A stretch of DNA of 64,000 bases from Granulicella sp. WH15 (GCF_009914315.1 NZ_CP042596.1:3100001-3164000), one strand, 5' to 3'. Positions 40,995-52,300 are shown, counted from the first letter of the stretch. A program made the numbers and translations. Notes: generated by a model from the letters alone, not told the origin.

Positions 40995-43151
40995 TTACTT
41001 CACCTCAAGCAAACCCCGCAACCGGATATCTTCAGCAGAAGAACCCACCTGCAAATCGAAGCCACCCGGCTCAACCATGAAGCCCTTGGAACGAACATCA
41101 TAAAAAGCCAGCCGGGAGACGGGCAGCGTAAACTGAACCCGCTTCGTCTCCCCCGGCTGCAACATCACCCGCTCAAAGGCCCGCAGACTCTTGATCGGCT
41201 GCACCACCGCACTGCGCCGCTGATGCGTATAAAGCTGGGCCACATCCGACCCCGCACTCTCCCCCGTATTCTTCAGGTCGAACGAAACCTCCACCGTCCC
41301 CGTCGCGGCCACCGATGCCGCCGACAGCCTCAGATGGCTGTACTCGAAGTGCGTATAGCTCAACCCATGCCCAAAGGGATAGAGCGGCAACCCCTTGAAG
41401 TAAAGGTAGGTGTATCCCTTCGACACGTCGTACTCATTCTGCGCAGGCACGCCATCCAGGCTGGCATAGACGGTATACGGCAGATGCCCTCCCGGATTGT
41501 CATCCCCGAATAGCGCCCGAGCAATGGCCGTGCCACCCGCCTCGCCCGGATACCAAGCAGCCAGAATCGCAGGCAGATGATCCTGCGCCCACGTAACCGC
41601 CAGCGGTCCGGCGTTCATCAACACCAGCACCGTCTTAGGATTCGCCGCAAAGACCGCCTCCATCAACTGCTCCTGCGCTCCCGGCAGATTCAGGTCACGA
41701 CGATCATGCCCCTCCGCCTCCACCTTCAAATTCGTCCCCAGACAAAGCACAGCCACATCGGACCTGCGCGCCAACTCCACAGCCCTGGCAATCGCAGCCG
41801 AGTCCGCAGCCTCCACAAACCCCGCGCCCCTCTCATACTCGACACGCACCCCACTCCCCAGCAGCCCACGCAGCCCCGCCAGCGCCCCCTCTTTGCGAGC
41901 AGGCGTTCCATAGTAGTTGCCCGTCTCATAATCCGCATCGCCCGCCGGACCAATCACCGCAACCGAGTGAACCACCTCTTTCTTCAGCGGAAGAAAGTTA
42001 TCCCGATTGCTCAGCAGCGTGATCGACTCCGCCGCCGCCTTCTCCGCAAGCTGCAAGTGCTCCGGCGACCGCACCACACTCATCGCCAGCTTGCTATAAG
42101 GACTGCTCTCCGGCGGATCAAACGCCCCCAGCCGGAAGCCCACCCGCAGTACCCGCGTCAGCGCACGGTCCACATCCTCCACCGAGAGCAACCCGCGCTT
42201 CACCGCCAGAGGAATATTCGTCTCGAACTCCGTATCGTCCGAGTCGTTGCCCGCCTTGATGGCCAGCGCCGTCGCCTCCACCGGGTCTTCCGTAGCCCGC
42301 TGCCCCGTCTCGGCAGAGCCAGAACGACGCCCCGAGAGCAGCGCCACCGCGCCGAGATCATCCGTCACAAATCCATCAAAGCCCCACTGATCGCGCAGAA
42401 TCTCCGTCAACAGATAGTGATTGATCGCATCCGGCGTCCCATTGATCGCGTTATACGAAGACATCACCGACTGCGCATGAGCCTCCATAATCGCGGCCTT
42501 CCAGTGCGGCAGCCAGAACTCCATCAGGTTGCGCTCATCCACCTCGGCCGAGAGATGTTGCCGCCCCGTCTCCACGTTATTCACCGCAAAGTGCTTCACC
42601 GTCGCAGCCAGCTTCAGATGCTGCACATCATCGCCCTGCAAGCCCCTCACATACGCCACCGCCATCCGTGACGTAAGCCACGGATCTTCGCTGAAGACCT
42701 CCTGAATCCGCCCCCAGCGCGGATCGCGGCTGATATTAATCACCGGCGAGCGATACACCAGCCCATGCTTCGAGCGCGGCCCATCGGCCTTGGCGTTGTA
42801 GAGCGCACGCGCCTCATCGGACATCGTATCGGCGACCGTATGCACCAGCTCCGGGTCCCACGTCGCCCCCATCGCAATCGCCGCCGGAAAGAGCGTCGTA
42901 GGCTGCTTCGACCAGACCCCATGCAGCGTCTGATTCCACCCTCCCCACATCGGCACCTTCAGCCGCGGAATCCCGGTGTTGAGATGGTTGAGCTGCGCGG
43001 CCTTCTCCTCCAGCGTCATCCGTCCGATGAGGTCAGAGATACGCTGCTCCATCGGCTTCGCGGGATCGAGATAAGCAGGCTTCGCAGCATCCTGCGCAAC
43101 CGCCAGCCCACAGCAAACAAAGAGTGCCAAAGCAACAGAACGATGCCTCAT
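40995..43151 (-). CDS. Secreted glycoside hydrolase family 3 (beta-glucosidase/xylosidase)
   Basis: The 718-residue enzyme has a signal peptide (ending LAVAQ), the GH3 N-terminal barrel with NISRDPRWGRIQEVFSEDPWL (about 140-160), KHFAVNN, and the nucleophile Asp in WGFDGFVTDDLGAVALL (about 265). The GH3 C-terminal domain carries AVIGPAGDADYETGNYYG, and a fibronectin-III-like domain follows (YPFGHGLSYTHFEYSHL onward). It releases beta-linked glucose or xylose from oligosaccharides, probably in the periplasm. ATG 43151 has a GAGAGG site. It is the last gene of the seven-gene leftward run starting at the TonB receptor. Confidence 0.92.
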   Translation of the reverse strand: MRHRSVALALFVCCGLAVAQDAAKPAYLDPAKPMEQRISDLIGRMTLEEKAAQLNHLNTGIPRLKVPMWGGWNQTLHGVWSKQPTTLFPAAIAMGATWDPELVHTVADTMSDEARALYNAKADGPRSKHGLVYRSPVINISRDPRWGRIQEVFSEDPWLTSRMAVAYVRGLQGDDVQHLKLAATVKHFAVNNVETGRQHLSAEVDERNLMEFWLPHWKAAIMEAHAQSVMSSYNAINGTPDAINHYLLTEILRDQWGFDGFVTDDLGAVALLSGRRSGSAETGQRATEDPVEATALAIKAGNDSDDTEFETNIPLAVKRGLLSVEDVDRALTRVLRVGFRLGAFDPPESSPYSKLAMSVVRSPEHLQLAEKAAAESITLLSNRDNFLPLKKEVVHSVAVIGPAGDADYETGNYYGTPARKEGALAGLRGLLGSGVRVEYERGAGFVEAADSAAIARAVELARRSDVAVLCLGTNLKVEAEGHDRRDLNLPGAQEQLMEAVFAANPKTVLVLMNAGPLAVTWAQDHLPAILAAWYPGEAGGTAIARALFGDDNPGGHLPYTVYASLDGVPAQNEYDVSKGYTYLYFKGLPLYPFGHGLSYTHFEYSHLRLSAASVAATGTVEVSFDLKNTGESAGSDVAQLYTHQRRSAVVQPIKSLRAFERVMLQPGETKRVQFTLPVSRLAFYDVRSKGFMVEPGGFDLQVGSSAEDIRLRGLLEVK

Positions 43152-43180
43152 AGTCGATCCTCTCAAAGCAGAGATAGCTC

Positions 43181-44071
43181 TTACGAATCCTGCCGATGCC
43201 CCTCGGCACGCAGCGGCTCGACCACCGAAGCCATATCCTTCTCCGCGTAGCCATCCTCCATCGCCTGCTCAAAGAGCGCGTGCGCATTCGCAGCCGTAGT
43301 CAGCTTCACGCCATTCTCCTCCGCAGCCTCATACGCATACTGAAGGTCTTTCGTCATCAGCTTCAGCAAAAAGTTTACGGTGTAATCACGGCTGGTCATC
43401 CGCGCCGATATCCCCGCCAGCAGCGGACTCCCCGGCGCACCGTTCTTCAGAATCCCCAGCGCCTTCTCCCGATCCAGCCCACTCCGCTCGAGCCACACCA
43501 AAGCCTCAGCCAAAGAAGCCACCTGCACGCCGCAGAGAAAGTTATTCACCAGCTTCATCTTCGCTCCAGCCCCCGAAGGCCCCAGATGAATCACATCCTT
43601 GCTCATCGCCCGCAACACCGGCAGCGCCGTAGCAAGCCCCGCATCCGATCCGCCCACAAGAAACGAGAGCTGCCCGCCTTCCGCCTGCACCCGGCTCCCA
43701 GTCACCGGAGCATCCAGCAGTTCCAGTCCTTTTGCACTCGCCAACCCCGCCAACTCCTCCACCCAAGCCGGACTCAATGTACTAGCCTCCACCAGTACGG
43801 CCCCAACCTCCGCCGCCGCCAACGCGCCGTCCTCCCCCGTCCAAACCGCACGCGAAACAACATCATCCGCAAGCATCGCAACAATCACCTGCGCTCCCTT
43901 CACTGCATCCGCAGGAGTAGCCGCCACCCGCGCCCCCAGCTCCGCCAAAGGAGCCGCCTTCGCCGCCGTGCGGTTATAAACAGCCAGCGAAAACCCAGCC
44001 TTGAGCAGCTTCGCCGCCATCCCGCTCCCCATCGTCCCCAACCCAAGCAACGCTACCGATACCTGATTCAT
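43181..44071 (-). CDS. NAD(P)-dependent beta-hydroxyacid dehydrogenase (GarR/HIBADH family)
   Basis: The 296-residue protein starts with VALLGLGTMGSGMAAKLLKAG (GxGxMG cofactor site), then the LDAPVTGSRVQAEGGQLSFLVGG substrate motif (about 118-140) and the catalytic Lys in GAGAKMKLVNNFLCG (about 171). Relatives reduce tartronate or other semialdehydes, or oxidise 3-hydroxyisobutyrate. In this operon a role late in sugar-acid degradation is plausible. It lies 29 bp upstream of the GH3 start and 11 bp after the AraD1 gene, all on the minus strand. Confidence 0.88.
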   Translation of the reverse strand: MNQVSVALLGLGTMGSGMAAKLLKAGFSLAVYNRTAAKAAPLAELGARVAATPADAVKGAQVIVAMLADDVVSRAVWTGEDGALAAAEVGAVLVEASTLSPAWVEELAGLASAKGLELLDAPVTGSRVQAEGGQLSFLVGGSDAGLATALPVLRAMSKDVIHLGPSGAGAKMKLVNNFLCGVQVASLAEALVWLERSGLDREKALGILKNGAPGSPLLAGISARMTSRDYTVNFLLKLMTKDLQYAYEAAEENGVKLTTAANAHALFEQAMEDGYAEKDMASVVEPLRAEGHRQDS

Positions 44072-44082
44072 CCCTATCTCCT

Positions 44083-45099
44083 CTAAGCCAGCGACCGCAC
44101 ACGAACCGGTTGAGCCGTCTTTGCCACTTCACGAACAACGTTCCGCAGCGCCCGCCCAAAGCCTTCAAACGCCACCACCATCACATCGCCATCCCGCAGC
44201 ACCACGCCATCGCCAAACGACAGCGCATCCGCGCCAAAAAAGTGCACATGCACACCGCCCGGCTGACGATGCCCCGCGAACTTGAAGTGATGATGCTCCA
44301 AATTCGCAAGACTATGGCACATATTCTCTTCCCCACTCGCAATGCTTTTCTGCCAGATCACCGAGCCATCCCGCTCGATCCGCACCTCCCCGCGCACATC
44401 CCCGAACCCTGCCCCCACCACAAGCTCCGGCCCCAGACTGCACTCACGCAACTTCGATCCCGCCAGGTTCAGATAGTTGCGCTTCTCGAACTTATGGTCA
44501 GAAAATTCATTGCCCTGCGCCATCCCCACAAGCCACGGCGTCCCATCCTGCGCAATCACATAGACCCCAGCCAGTTCCGCCTCTTCGCCCCCATCCTCCG
44601 CATGATCCGGTATCTCGAGCGCCGCAAAGGGAGCACGCAGCACCGAGCCATCGCCCTTATAAAACCACTCCGGCGCAACCCCAATCTCTCCCTCCGCCGG
44701 ACGCCCCCGCTCCACACCCCACTCGAACATCCTCATGCTATCCGTCATGGGAACATCCGCTTTCGGAGCATCAGCCAGATGCATCGCCTGCCTCTGCCTC
44801 GCACTCCCCAGATGCGTCAACCCCGTCCCCGCCACCAGCAGCCGCGAAGGCTCCTCCGGCACATCAACCGGCGTCAGCAGCTTCCACTCAGAGTTCCCCC
44901 CATACACCTCGTCATAGGTCAGCACTTCTCCAGTAGCAAGCGACCGGGCATACTCCCCCAGCGACAAAGCATGCTCCAGACAATACAACGCCAGCTCATA
45001 GATCGAAGCCGCACCCACCAGACACCGCAGATGCGGCTCTTCAACCAGCGCCACCCGCCGCGCGGACGCACTCCCTAACTGCACCAGATGCATCGCCAT
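44083..45099 (-). CDS. AraD1/GguC-like FAH-family protein
   Basis: The 338-residue protein is of the FAH superfamily, AraD1 (GguC) type: LLVAGTGLTHLGSARQRQAM (about 89-108), PEWFYKGDGSVLRAPFAALEIPDHAEDGGEEAELAGVYVI with the metal-binding glutamates, GNEFSDHKFEKRNYL and PGGVHVHFFGAD. Related proteins are annotated as L-2-keto-3-deoxyarabonate dehydratases in non-phosphorylative L-arabinose use. It is followed after 11 bp by the GarR-like gene and preceded, eight bp away, by the enolase-superfamily gene. The exact substrate stays open. Confidence 0.82.
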   Translation of the reverse strand: MAMHLVQLGSASARRVALVEEPHLRCLVGAASIYELALYCLEHALSLGEYARSLATGEVLTYDEVYGGNSEWKLLTPVDVPEEPSRLLVAGTGLTHLGSARQRQAMHLADAPKADVPMTDSMRMFEWGVERGRPAEGEIGVAPEWFYKGDGSVLRAPFAALEIPDHAEDGGEEAELAGVYVIAQDGTPWLVGMAQGNEFSDHKFEKRNYLNLAGSKLRECSLGPELVVGAGFGDVRGEVRIERDGSVIWQKSIASGEENMCHSLANLEHHHFKFAGHRQPGGVHVHFFGADALSFGDGVVLRDGDVMVVAFEGFGRALRNVVREVAKTAQPVRVRSLA

Positions 45100-45107
45100 C
45101 CTACCCC

Positions 45108-46280
45108 CTACCCAATCACCGTAAACCGCTTCAACGACTCTTCATTGATCGTAAGTCCAAGCCCCGGCACACTCTCGTCCAGATCGATATACCCATTCGT
45201 CGGCACCGGCTCCCCATCGAAGATGTACCAGAACAACTCATTGCCCACCTCGACATCCACCTGCGGAAAGAACTCCGCAATCGGCGAGTTCAGGCTAGCC
45301 ATCACCACATGGTAGTTATGCATCTGCCCCGCGTGCGGCACCACCGGCACCTGAAACGACTCCGCCAGCGCCGAGATCTTCCGCGCCTGGCTTATCCCAC
45401 CCACGCGGTTGGTATCGAACTGGATATAGTCCAGCGCATTGGCCTCCAGCAGAGCGCGAAACCCAAAGATCGTAAACTCGTGCTCGCCCCCCGCAATCGG
45501 CACCCGCCCATAAGCCTTCAACTCCTGATACCCCCTCGTATCATCCGGAATCACCGGCTCCTCCAGCCATCGCAAATTGAACCGCTCCAACAGCGGCAAC
45601 ATGCGCTTCGCATAGTCGAGAGTCCAACCCATGTAAGCATCGGTCATCAGGTCGATCCCATCCCCGATCACCTCCCTCACCGTACGCACCAGTTCCAGAT
45701 TCTTCTGCATCCCGGCAGCGCCATCAATCGGCCCCCAGCCAAATCGCAGCTTCATCGCCGTATAGCCTTCGTCCTTATACCGCTGCGCCTCCGCGCGTAG
45801 TTCATCGAGCGGCATCGCGTACAGCCGACTGGCATAGACCGGAATCTTCTCCTTCGTCCTCCCGCCCAGCAGCCGATACACCGGTTGCTTCGTATCCTTG
45901 CCCAGCAGATCCCACAGAGCAATATCCACCGCCGAGATCGCCGTCATCGCCACACCCTTGCGCCCAAACGCCATCGTGCGCCGATACATCTGCTGCCAAA
46001 GATACTCCGTATCCCAGGGGTCACTACCGATCAACACAGGCTTCAGATAAGTATCAATCAAAGTCTTCGTCACCAGCGGCGAGAGTGCGGCATTCCCAAT
46101 CCCCACCAACCCGCTATCGGTAAAGATCTCGACAACCACCCATCCATGAAACGCAAAGTTACCCATCGAAGCCTCACGAAAGGCCACCAGATCCATAGGG
46201 TTGGTGCAAAAGTGCGGAGGAAGCGGCACCGTCTTTCCTTCCCATTGAACGACACGCGTGCGGATTTCAGTGATCTTCAT
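45108..46280 (-). CDS. Enolase-superfamily sugar-acid dehydratase (L-rhamnonate dehydratase-like)
   Basis: The 390-residue protein is of the mandelate racemase/muconate lactonising group. The N-terminal cap has PPHFCTNPMDLVAF and FAFHGWVVVEIFTDSG. The barrel has AMKLRFGWGPIDGAAGMQKN (about 197-216), metal ligands in MTDAYMGWTLDY, WLEEPVIPDD and AGGEHEFTIFGF, and the catalytic His in PVVPHAGQMHNYHV. The WGP-x-DG-x-AG segment resembles L-rhamnonate dehydratase, which turns the aldonate into a 2-keto-3-deoxy acid. Other aldonates are possible. It overlaps the MFS gene by four bases. Confidence 0.85.
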   Translation of the reverse strand: MKITEIRTRVVQWEGKTVPLPPHFCTNPMDLVAFREASMGNFAFHGWVVVEIFTDSGLVGIGNAALSPLVTKTLIDTYLKPVLIGSDPWDTEYLWQQMYRRTMAFGRKGVAMTAISAVDIALWDLLGKDTKQPVYRLLGGRTKEKIPVYASRLYAMPLDELRAEAQRYKDEGYTAMKLRFGWGPIDGAAGMQKNLELVRTVREVIGDGIDLMTDAYMGWTLDYAKRMLPLLERFNLRWLEEPVIPDDTRGYQELKAYGRVPIAGGEHEFTIFGFRALLEANALDYIQFDTNRVGGISQARKISALAESFQVPVVPHAGQMHNYHVVMASLNSPIAEFFPQVDVEVGNELFWYIFDGEPVPTNGYIDLDESVPGLGLTINEESLKRFTVIG

Positions 46281-47566
46281 ACTCTGCTCTCTATCTCCCT
46301 AAGGTCGGTGCTGCGAAGCGGTTGAATCCTGCCGGCGAACAAGAGAATGGCAAGAAAGCCGATAAGATGAAACGTGCCTACCAGGACAAACAACGTCCCA
46401 TAGCCAAAGCCGTGGCCGAGCAGATATCCGGCAACAACACCGAAGATAGCCCCTCCAATCGCGCCGCCAAACCCAACCAGACCCGATACCGTACCCACCG
46501 CCGAGAGCGGAAAGATATCCGCGGGCAGCGTCATAATCAGGCCGGACCAGGATTGCTGACAAAAGAAAGCAAGACTGAACAGCAGAATAGCAAGCTGCAC
46601 CGGAACCAACGGCACCAGCATCACCACAGGCATAAACAGCGCGCTCAGCCCCAACGCCCACTTACGCGCCGTATCCAGCGAATACCCCCGATGCAGCAAC
46701 CTACTCGAGAAGTATCCCCCAAGAAAGCTGCCTACACCCGAAGCAGCATAAGGAATCCAGGCATAGTAACTCACCTGTTTAATATCGAAGCCACGCGCAT
46801 CATAAAGATACTTCGGCAGCCAGAAGAGCAAAAAGTACCATGCCGAGTCACTCATAAACTTAGCGAAGACAATCGCCTGCACGCTATGAATACTAATGAT
46901 CTGCCCAAAGCTGAGCTGCTCCCCAAGTAACCGGGCATCGACCGTGTTATCCGACAAAGTCAGCGAGTTACTCTTGTAAGTCAAGATCCACCACACGACC
47001 CACACCAACCCAAGCGTGCCCGCCGAAATAAAGACAGCCCTCCATCCACTATGTAGCAACACCAACCCGATCAACGGCGGAGCCAGCACGGACCCCACCG
47101 CCGTTCCCGCATTGATAATTCCCACAGCCGTCGAACGCTCCTCCGGCGGAATCCACTCAGCAACCACACGTACCGCAGCAGGAAACGCTCCCCCCTCCCC
47201 CATGCCCAGCAGAAAACGCGCTCCCAGCAACAACATGAATCCCGAAGCCAGACCATGCAGCGCACAGGCGATCGACCACCACAGCATAATGAGCATGAAC
47301 CCGCGCCGCGTTCCCAACCGATCCAGCAGCCTCCCACCCACCGCATAGAGCGCCGCATAAGAGAGCAGAAACGCTGTCTGCAAATAAGAGAACTGCTGGT
47401 TGGAGATGGGAATATTCCGCTGGATCGCCGCGATGGCAACCGGCAGCGTCTGCCGATCGAAGTAACTAATCGCAATCGCAACCGTAACCAACGCAACAGC
47501 GTACCAGCGAAATTTACTCTCGCTGCTTAGTGCCTCATCCTGCTTTGTTTTCGACAAGAAGGTCAT
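46277..47566 (-). CDS. MFS transporter, anion:cation symporter (hexuronate/sugar-acid) type
   Basis: The 429-residue permease has twelve predicted helices and ACS-family features: ISYFDRQTLPVAIAAIQRN in helix one, the GGRLLDRLGTRRGF loop after helix two, FLLGMGEGGAFPAAVRVVAEWIPPEERSTAVGI before helix five, and PADIFPLSAVGTVSGLVGFGGAIGG. Relatives take up glucarate, galactonate or hexuronates by proton symport. It is inside the sugar operon between GH39 and the dehydratase, so it is likely to import the aldonate or free sugar. Confidence 0.88.
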   Translation of the reverse strand: MTFLSKTKQDEALSSESKFRWYAVALVTVAIAISYFDRQTLPVAIAAIQRNIPISNQQFSYLQTAFLLSYAALYAVGGRLLDRLGTRRGFMLIMLWWSIACALHGLASGFMLLLGARFLLGMGEGGAFPAAVRVVAEWIPPEERSTAVGIINAGTAVGSVLAPPLIGLVLLHSGWRAVFISAGTLGLVWVVWWILTYKSNSLTLSDNTVDARLLGEQLSFGQIISIHSVQAIVFAKFMSDSAWYFLLFWLPKYLYDARGFDIKQVSYYAWIPYAASGVGSFLGGYFSSRLLHRGYSLDTARKWALGLSALFMPVVMLVPLVPVQLAILLFSLAFFCQQSWSGLIMTLPADIFPLSAVGTVSGLVGFGGAIGGAIFGVVAGYLLGHGFGYGTLFVLVGTFHLIGFLAILLFAGRIQPLRSTDLREIESRV

Positions 47567-47595
47567 CTACACCTCTGCTGATCTACCGTTCTCAT

Positions 47596-49329
47596 CTACC
47601 AAATCAAGTGCATCAACGATGTACCCTGCCTCGGCATCTCTGTAACTACCTTCACCTGCCCATCACTTACATCCAACCATTCGGGCGAAGTAAGAAGCTG
47701 TAACTGCCCCGCAGCCTTCAGCTCGGCATACTGCTTTGTACTAGGATGTTGCGGCGACCCCATCCCCAGCCAAACCGTATAAGCATTACTATGCGTATCA
47801 TCCAGCCTATAGTGCTGAAGCAGCACCCGATGCACCTCCGCGGGAATCCCGCTGATCGTCACCGTCGTCGGAGTAGCCTCCGCAGCGCCATCGACGTCAT
47901 GGTAGTTCCACACCAGCACCGCCGCCTCTCTATCGCCACGCGTAGCCAGCGCATCCACATCCGGAGCCTGCCGCACACCCGCGTTCACCAGCGTATCCAG
48001 CGGCACCTGCCCCGTGCTGCTCGTGCTCACACGATCACCAGCCATCAACCCAAACATACGAAACACATTCAATACCGGCTTATCGATCCCATTCGTAGCC
48101 AACGAGCGAAATCCTTCAAAGTAGTCTTTATCTTCAAACTCAAACGACCAGCTCAACATCGAGAGCAGGTTCACACCATGCCGATCCTGCAACTCAAACA
48201 GCCCTTTGAAGGCCGTAGCCGTATAAGCCGGATACAACGTCCCATTGCGATAGTTATTCGCCGGATTCACCTTCGACGAACACGCCGCACACCCTTCAGG
48301 ATCGGCCTCGCTAATAATGATCGGAAGATTCTTGAACCGAGGATACGACGCGATTAGGGCAAACCCCTTATCGGCATCGTTCATCTCATTCTGAATCCCC
48401 ATCGTCACCTTGCCGTCCTTGATCGTCGGCAGTCCCTTCGCATGGAACGAGATAAAGTCCATCGGCAGCGGCTTACCATTAGCCGCGCTTTTACCCGAGT
48501 TCACATGCTCCAAGAAGTTTTTGAAAAAGAGATTGGCCTTCGGATTCCTTGGGCTGGTTGTCGCAGGCCCACCTACCTTCGCCCCCGGCAGCGCGGTCTT
48601 TACCCCCAGCACCGCATAGTCATACAGCTTCCAATACTCCTCAGGAGACGTATGCCAGTAATCAATATCCGGTTCATTCCACACCTCGAAGTACCACTTC
48701 AGCACCTCCTCCTTGCCATACCGCTCCACCAAATGCGCCGTAACCACACGAGCCAACTCGCCCCACTTCGCATAGTCCTTAGGCGGATTATTCGACTTAC
48801 CCGAGATCGCAGACCCCGGATAGTGCACCTGGTAAGGCTCATGCCGATTCGGCAGATCAGCCGCAAGATCCTTCGGCATAAAACCCAGCTCCACCATAGG
48901 CCTTACACCCTTCTCCTTGAAGGTATCGAAGATGCCATCCAGAATTTTGAAGTCATATATCGGCTTACCATTCGCATCTTCGCTATAAACATTGGTCGAG
49001 CTGAATTTCAGCTCAGCCTTGCCATCACCCGAAGTCAGTAGATGGTGCGCGCGAATATACACAGGCACCGGACTGAGATCATGTAACTCCCCAAGCAACT
49101 CCCTGCCATGACGCATGGTGGTGTAATTTGCTTCGTCATATCCAAACCAGCTATAGATCGGCTTATAACTCCCCACCTTCTTCGTCAGATCCACCTGAAT
49201 GGAAACTGGCGGCTGGCTCGACGACGCCACCGGCTCAGGCACCGTCCCCTGAGCCAGCATCGTCATAGCAACCAGAACCTCAGCAGTAAGCGCCCCCAAT
49301 AAGACCACGCGTTTCAAACCCGTCATCAT
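47596..49329 (-). CDS. Glycoside hydrolase family 39 (beta-xylosidase-like)
   Basis: The 577-residue protein has a signal peptide (about residues 1-27). The GH39 catalytic barrel opens with YSWFGYDEANYTTMRHGREL; the acid/base Glu is in WYFEVWNEPDIDYWH (about 205-219), and the nucleophile Glu in LPIIISEADPEGCA (about 330). C-terminal beta segments follow. GH39 enzymes act mainly on beta-xylosides, also on iduronides. ATG 49329 with AAAGGA upstream is preferred over the GTG at 49341. The gene follows the TonB receptor by 14 bp, so it is the second gene of the operon. Location is likely periplasm or cell surface. Confidence 0.9.
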   Translation of the reverse strand: MMTGLKRVVLLGALTAEVLVAMTMLAQGTVPEPVASSSQPPVSIQVDLTKKVGSYKPIYSWFGYDEANYTTMRHGRELLGELHDLSPVPVYIRAHHLLTSGDGKAELKFSSTNVYSEDANGKPIYDFKILDGIFDTFKEKGVRPMVELGFMPKDLAADLPNRHEPYQVHYPGSAISGKSNNPPKDYAKWGELARVVTAHLVERYGKEEVLKWYFEVWNEPDIDYWHTSPEEYWKLYDYAVLGVKTALPGAKVGGPATTSPRNPKANLFFKNFLEHVNSGKSAANGKPLPMDFISFHAKGLPTIKDGKVTMGIQNEMNDADKGFALIASYPRFKNLPIIISEADPEGCAACSSKVNPANNYRNGTLYPAYTATAFKGLFELQDRHGVNLLSMLSWSFEFEDKDYFEGFRSLATNGIDKPVLNVFRMFGLMAGDRVSTSSTGQVPLDTLVNAGVRQAPDVDALATRGDREAAVLVWNYHDVDGAAEATPTTVTISGIPAEVHRVLLQHYRLDDTHSNAYTVWLGMGSPQHPSTKQYAELKAAGQLQLLTSPEWLDVSDGQVKVVTEMPRQGTSLMHLIW

Positions 49330-49343
49330 GCTTCCTTTCACGT

Positions 49344-52300
49344 TTAGAAGTTGTACTTGAGCGCAAACTGAATATCACGCGACGGAACCGAGGTGCTGGT
49401 AACCTGCGCCCCACCAGCCGAGTCAATCGTAGTCAAGACAGCCGAAGAGGTGATGCTCGAGTTAGGAGCACTAAAGCTGGTGGTATTCGTCAGGTTGAAG
49501 AACTCCGCCCGGAACGAGAGCGTGCTCTCATGCGGCATCGCAAAGTTCTTGAAGATGGAGGCATCGTACTGCCGATACAGGTCCGAGCGCTCCACATCGG
49601 CATGTACCGTTCCATACTGATACTGCGGCGCATCCACATACTTGGCCCGATCAAACCACTGCGCCACCGTGGGGTGAAAATGCGGCGTTCCACCAGCCGG
49701 ATTCAGGTTTGGACGTTGATTCGCTACACCTGTATTCGCAACATCAGTCGAGACAACCGGCGTAAACGGCACGCCACTCCGTACTGCAATAATCGTCTGG
49801 ATCTGCCATCCCCCCAGCGTATTATTCACAATCCCGTTCGCATGGTTCAGATACCGCCGTCCCTTCCCAAACGGCAACTCATAGCTACCACTGAGCGCCA
49901 GATTCTGCGGCGTGTCATAGGGCGAGATTGCATACTCATACCCCGAGTTACCACCCAGCCCAGGCGACTGATTGAACTGGAAGAACTTCGACCACGTATA
50001 AGCCACTAGACCCGTCAATCCATAACCTGTCCGATGCTCCACCTTAGCCTGCAACGAGTTATAGTTCGTCGAAGTATCCTGCGTGAAGAAGTTAATCGTC
50101 CCCCACGGCTGATAGGGCCGCCGCGCCTGAATTGCACCCGCTCCAGGTTTCGGATCGTTGAAGTCATTGGTCCCATTCAGATCCACACCATGGTTCCCGA
50201 CATAGCTCACTTCCAGCACGTCGTTCTGTGTGAGCTGTTGCTGAACGCCAAGGCTATAGTGCTCGTTATAACCCATGTTCATGTGCACCTTCGATGGCGC
50301 CAGCGTCGGGTTAGCTGTCGCCGAACCCAAAGCCGTCCCCAGGAAGAAGTTACCCAGCGTACGCGTAGGAACCACATTGGTCGTCTGGTTCTGCGTCTCC
50401 GCAAGCCGGAACGGCAGCATATTCAAATTGACGCGCCCGCTCGATCCCTCCGGCTCATAAAACATGCCGAAGCCTCCGCGAATTACAGTCTTCTTCGTAG
50501 CCGAGTACGAGAAACCAACACGCGGCCCAAACTGTCTCTTATCCGTATAAGTAATATTCGAAGGCAACCCAGCCGAGCTACTCGTCTGTATGTACTGACC
50601 GAAGAACTGGTAAGCCGCCGGAGCGGCAAGCTGCGAGCTAAGATCCGGAACCGTACCCGAACCAGAAACAATAATCGGCTTCGTCTGAGTAGGATCGAAC
50701 GTACCCACCTGGCCCTTATAACCATCCAGCCAAGGCGAGTATTCATACCTGAGACCGGCATTAATCGTAAGTCGATCACTTACTCGAATATCATCCTGAA
50801 AGAAGAACTGCTTGTAGATCTGCTGTCCACCAAAGTTCTGAGCCGGATAAGCACGCGCCACGGAAGAAGGATAGCCCAGCAGAAAGTCCGCATAAGCATC
50901 TCCAGTCCCAGCCTTGCCAGGCAGCGCAGTCTCACTCCCGTTAAAGGTAAACTGCCCCGCATAAGTCTCGCTGTCATACCCCAGCCACTGGTAATAACGA
51001 AACAGCACACCAAACTTGATCGACTGCTTCCCTTTCAGGATCGTAAAGTTCTCCGTACCCTCCACCACCTTGCGGTCCTGCGACTTAGGCCGTTGATCGA
51101 AGGCCGACCCCAGCAACTGACTATAACCACTCCAGTTATAGTCCGGGAAAGACCCACTTCCATTTCTCAGCTGCGCACTCAGCCCCGTCACACCGAACAT
51201 CGCGTTATAGTCAGGTCCCTGCAAAAACGCTGACAACCGCACATGGCTCGGAAGATAGTGAACACGCGCCTCATTCACCATATGCGTCCCCACATTCGTG
51301 ATAACCCCCAGTGCAATATCCTGCCCAATCGAACTCAACTTGGCCGTTCCCAGCAAGGGCGAAGAGTTGGGATCCACCTCGTGATTAGTTACATAAATCC
51401 ACCGCGCAAAGAGCCGATTACTCGCGTTGATCTGATGATCGAGACGCACCGTATATTGATCGAAGTCGATCGCCTGCGAGGGAGCATAAGTAAAAGTTCC
51501 CGTTGACGAGGTAGGCTCATAGGCCTGAATCGCCAGCGCCTGCGATGCCAGCCTTCCACTCGGAATCGTGTTGTTAGTGAAGGGCAACCGAACGGTAGTA
51601 CCAATCGGTGTAGTGCTTGTCGCGCCATTGCTCAAGCAGGCATTTGTCAGCGAGACAGTGCAGGTAGTCGACGGATCATAGATCGTCTTCGATCCGAAGT
51701 TGCCGCCACGCTGAGCATCGGTCGGCACAACCATCGCCTCAGGCAGCCCCTGACGCAGTCTCTGCCCCTCATAGTTGAAGAAGAAGAACGTCCTGTCCTT
51801 GCCGTTATACAGATGCGGTATCGACAAAGGCCCGCCCAGGTCGCCGCCAAACTGGTTTCGCTTCAGGATCTGCCTCTGCGTCAAAAAGTAGTTACGCGCG
51901 TCCAGCTTATCGTTGCGGATGAACTCGAAGATGCCGCCGTGAAACTTATTCGTGCCGCTCTTCACCGTCGCATTGAAGAACGCGCCACCGCGGTTGTACT
52001 CCGAAGAGTACGGGCTCTGCTGCACCGAAAACTCCTGCAGCGCATCAATCGAGGTCTGGATAAACGTACCGCCCTGGTGCTGCTCACTAACGTCCACACC
52101 GTCCAGCAAGAACGACGTGGCACTTCCGCGAATACCACTGATGACATTCCCATTCACAATCTCAGGCCGAATCGCCAACGAGTTACCCGTAGCCGCCTGC
52201 AACGATGCTCCAGGAGTCAACTCCGCCAACCGATAGAACCCGCGCCCATTCAGCGGCAGGCCGGTCAACTGTGCATTCGTAATCACCTGCCCTACCGTGG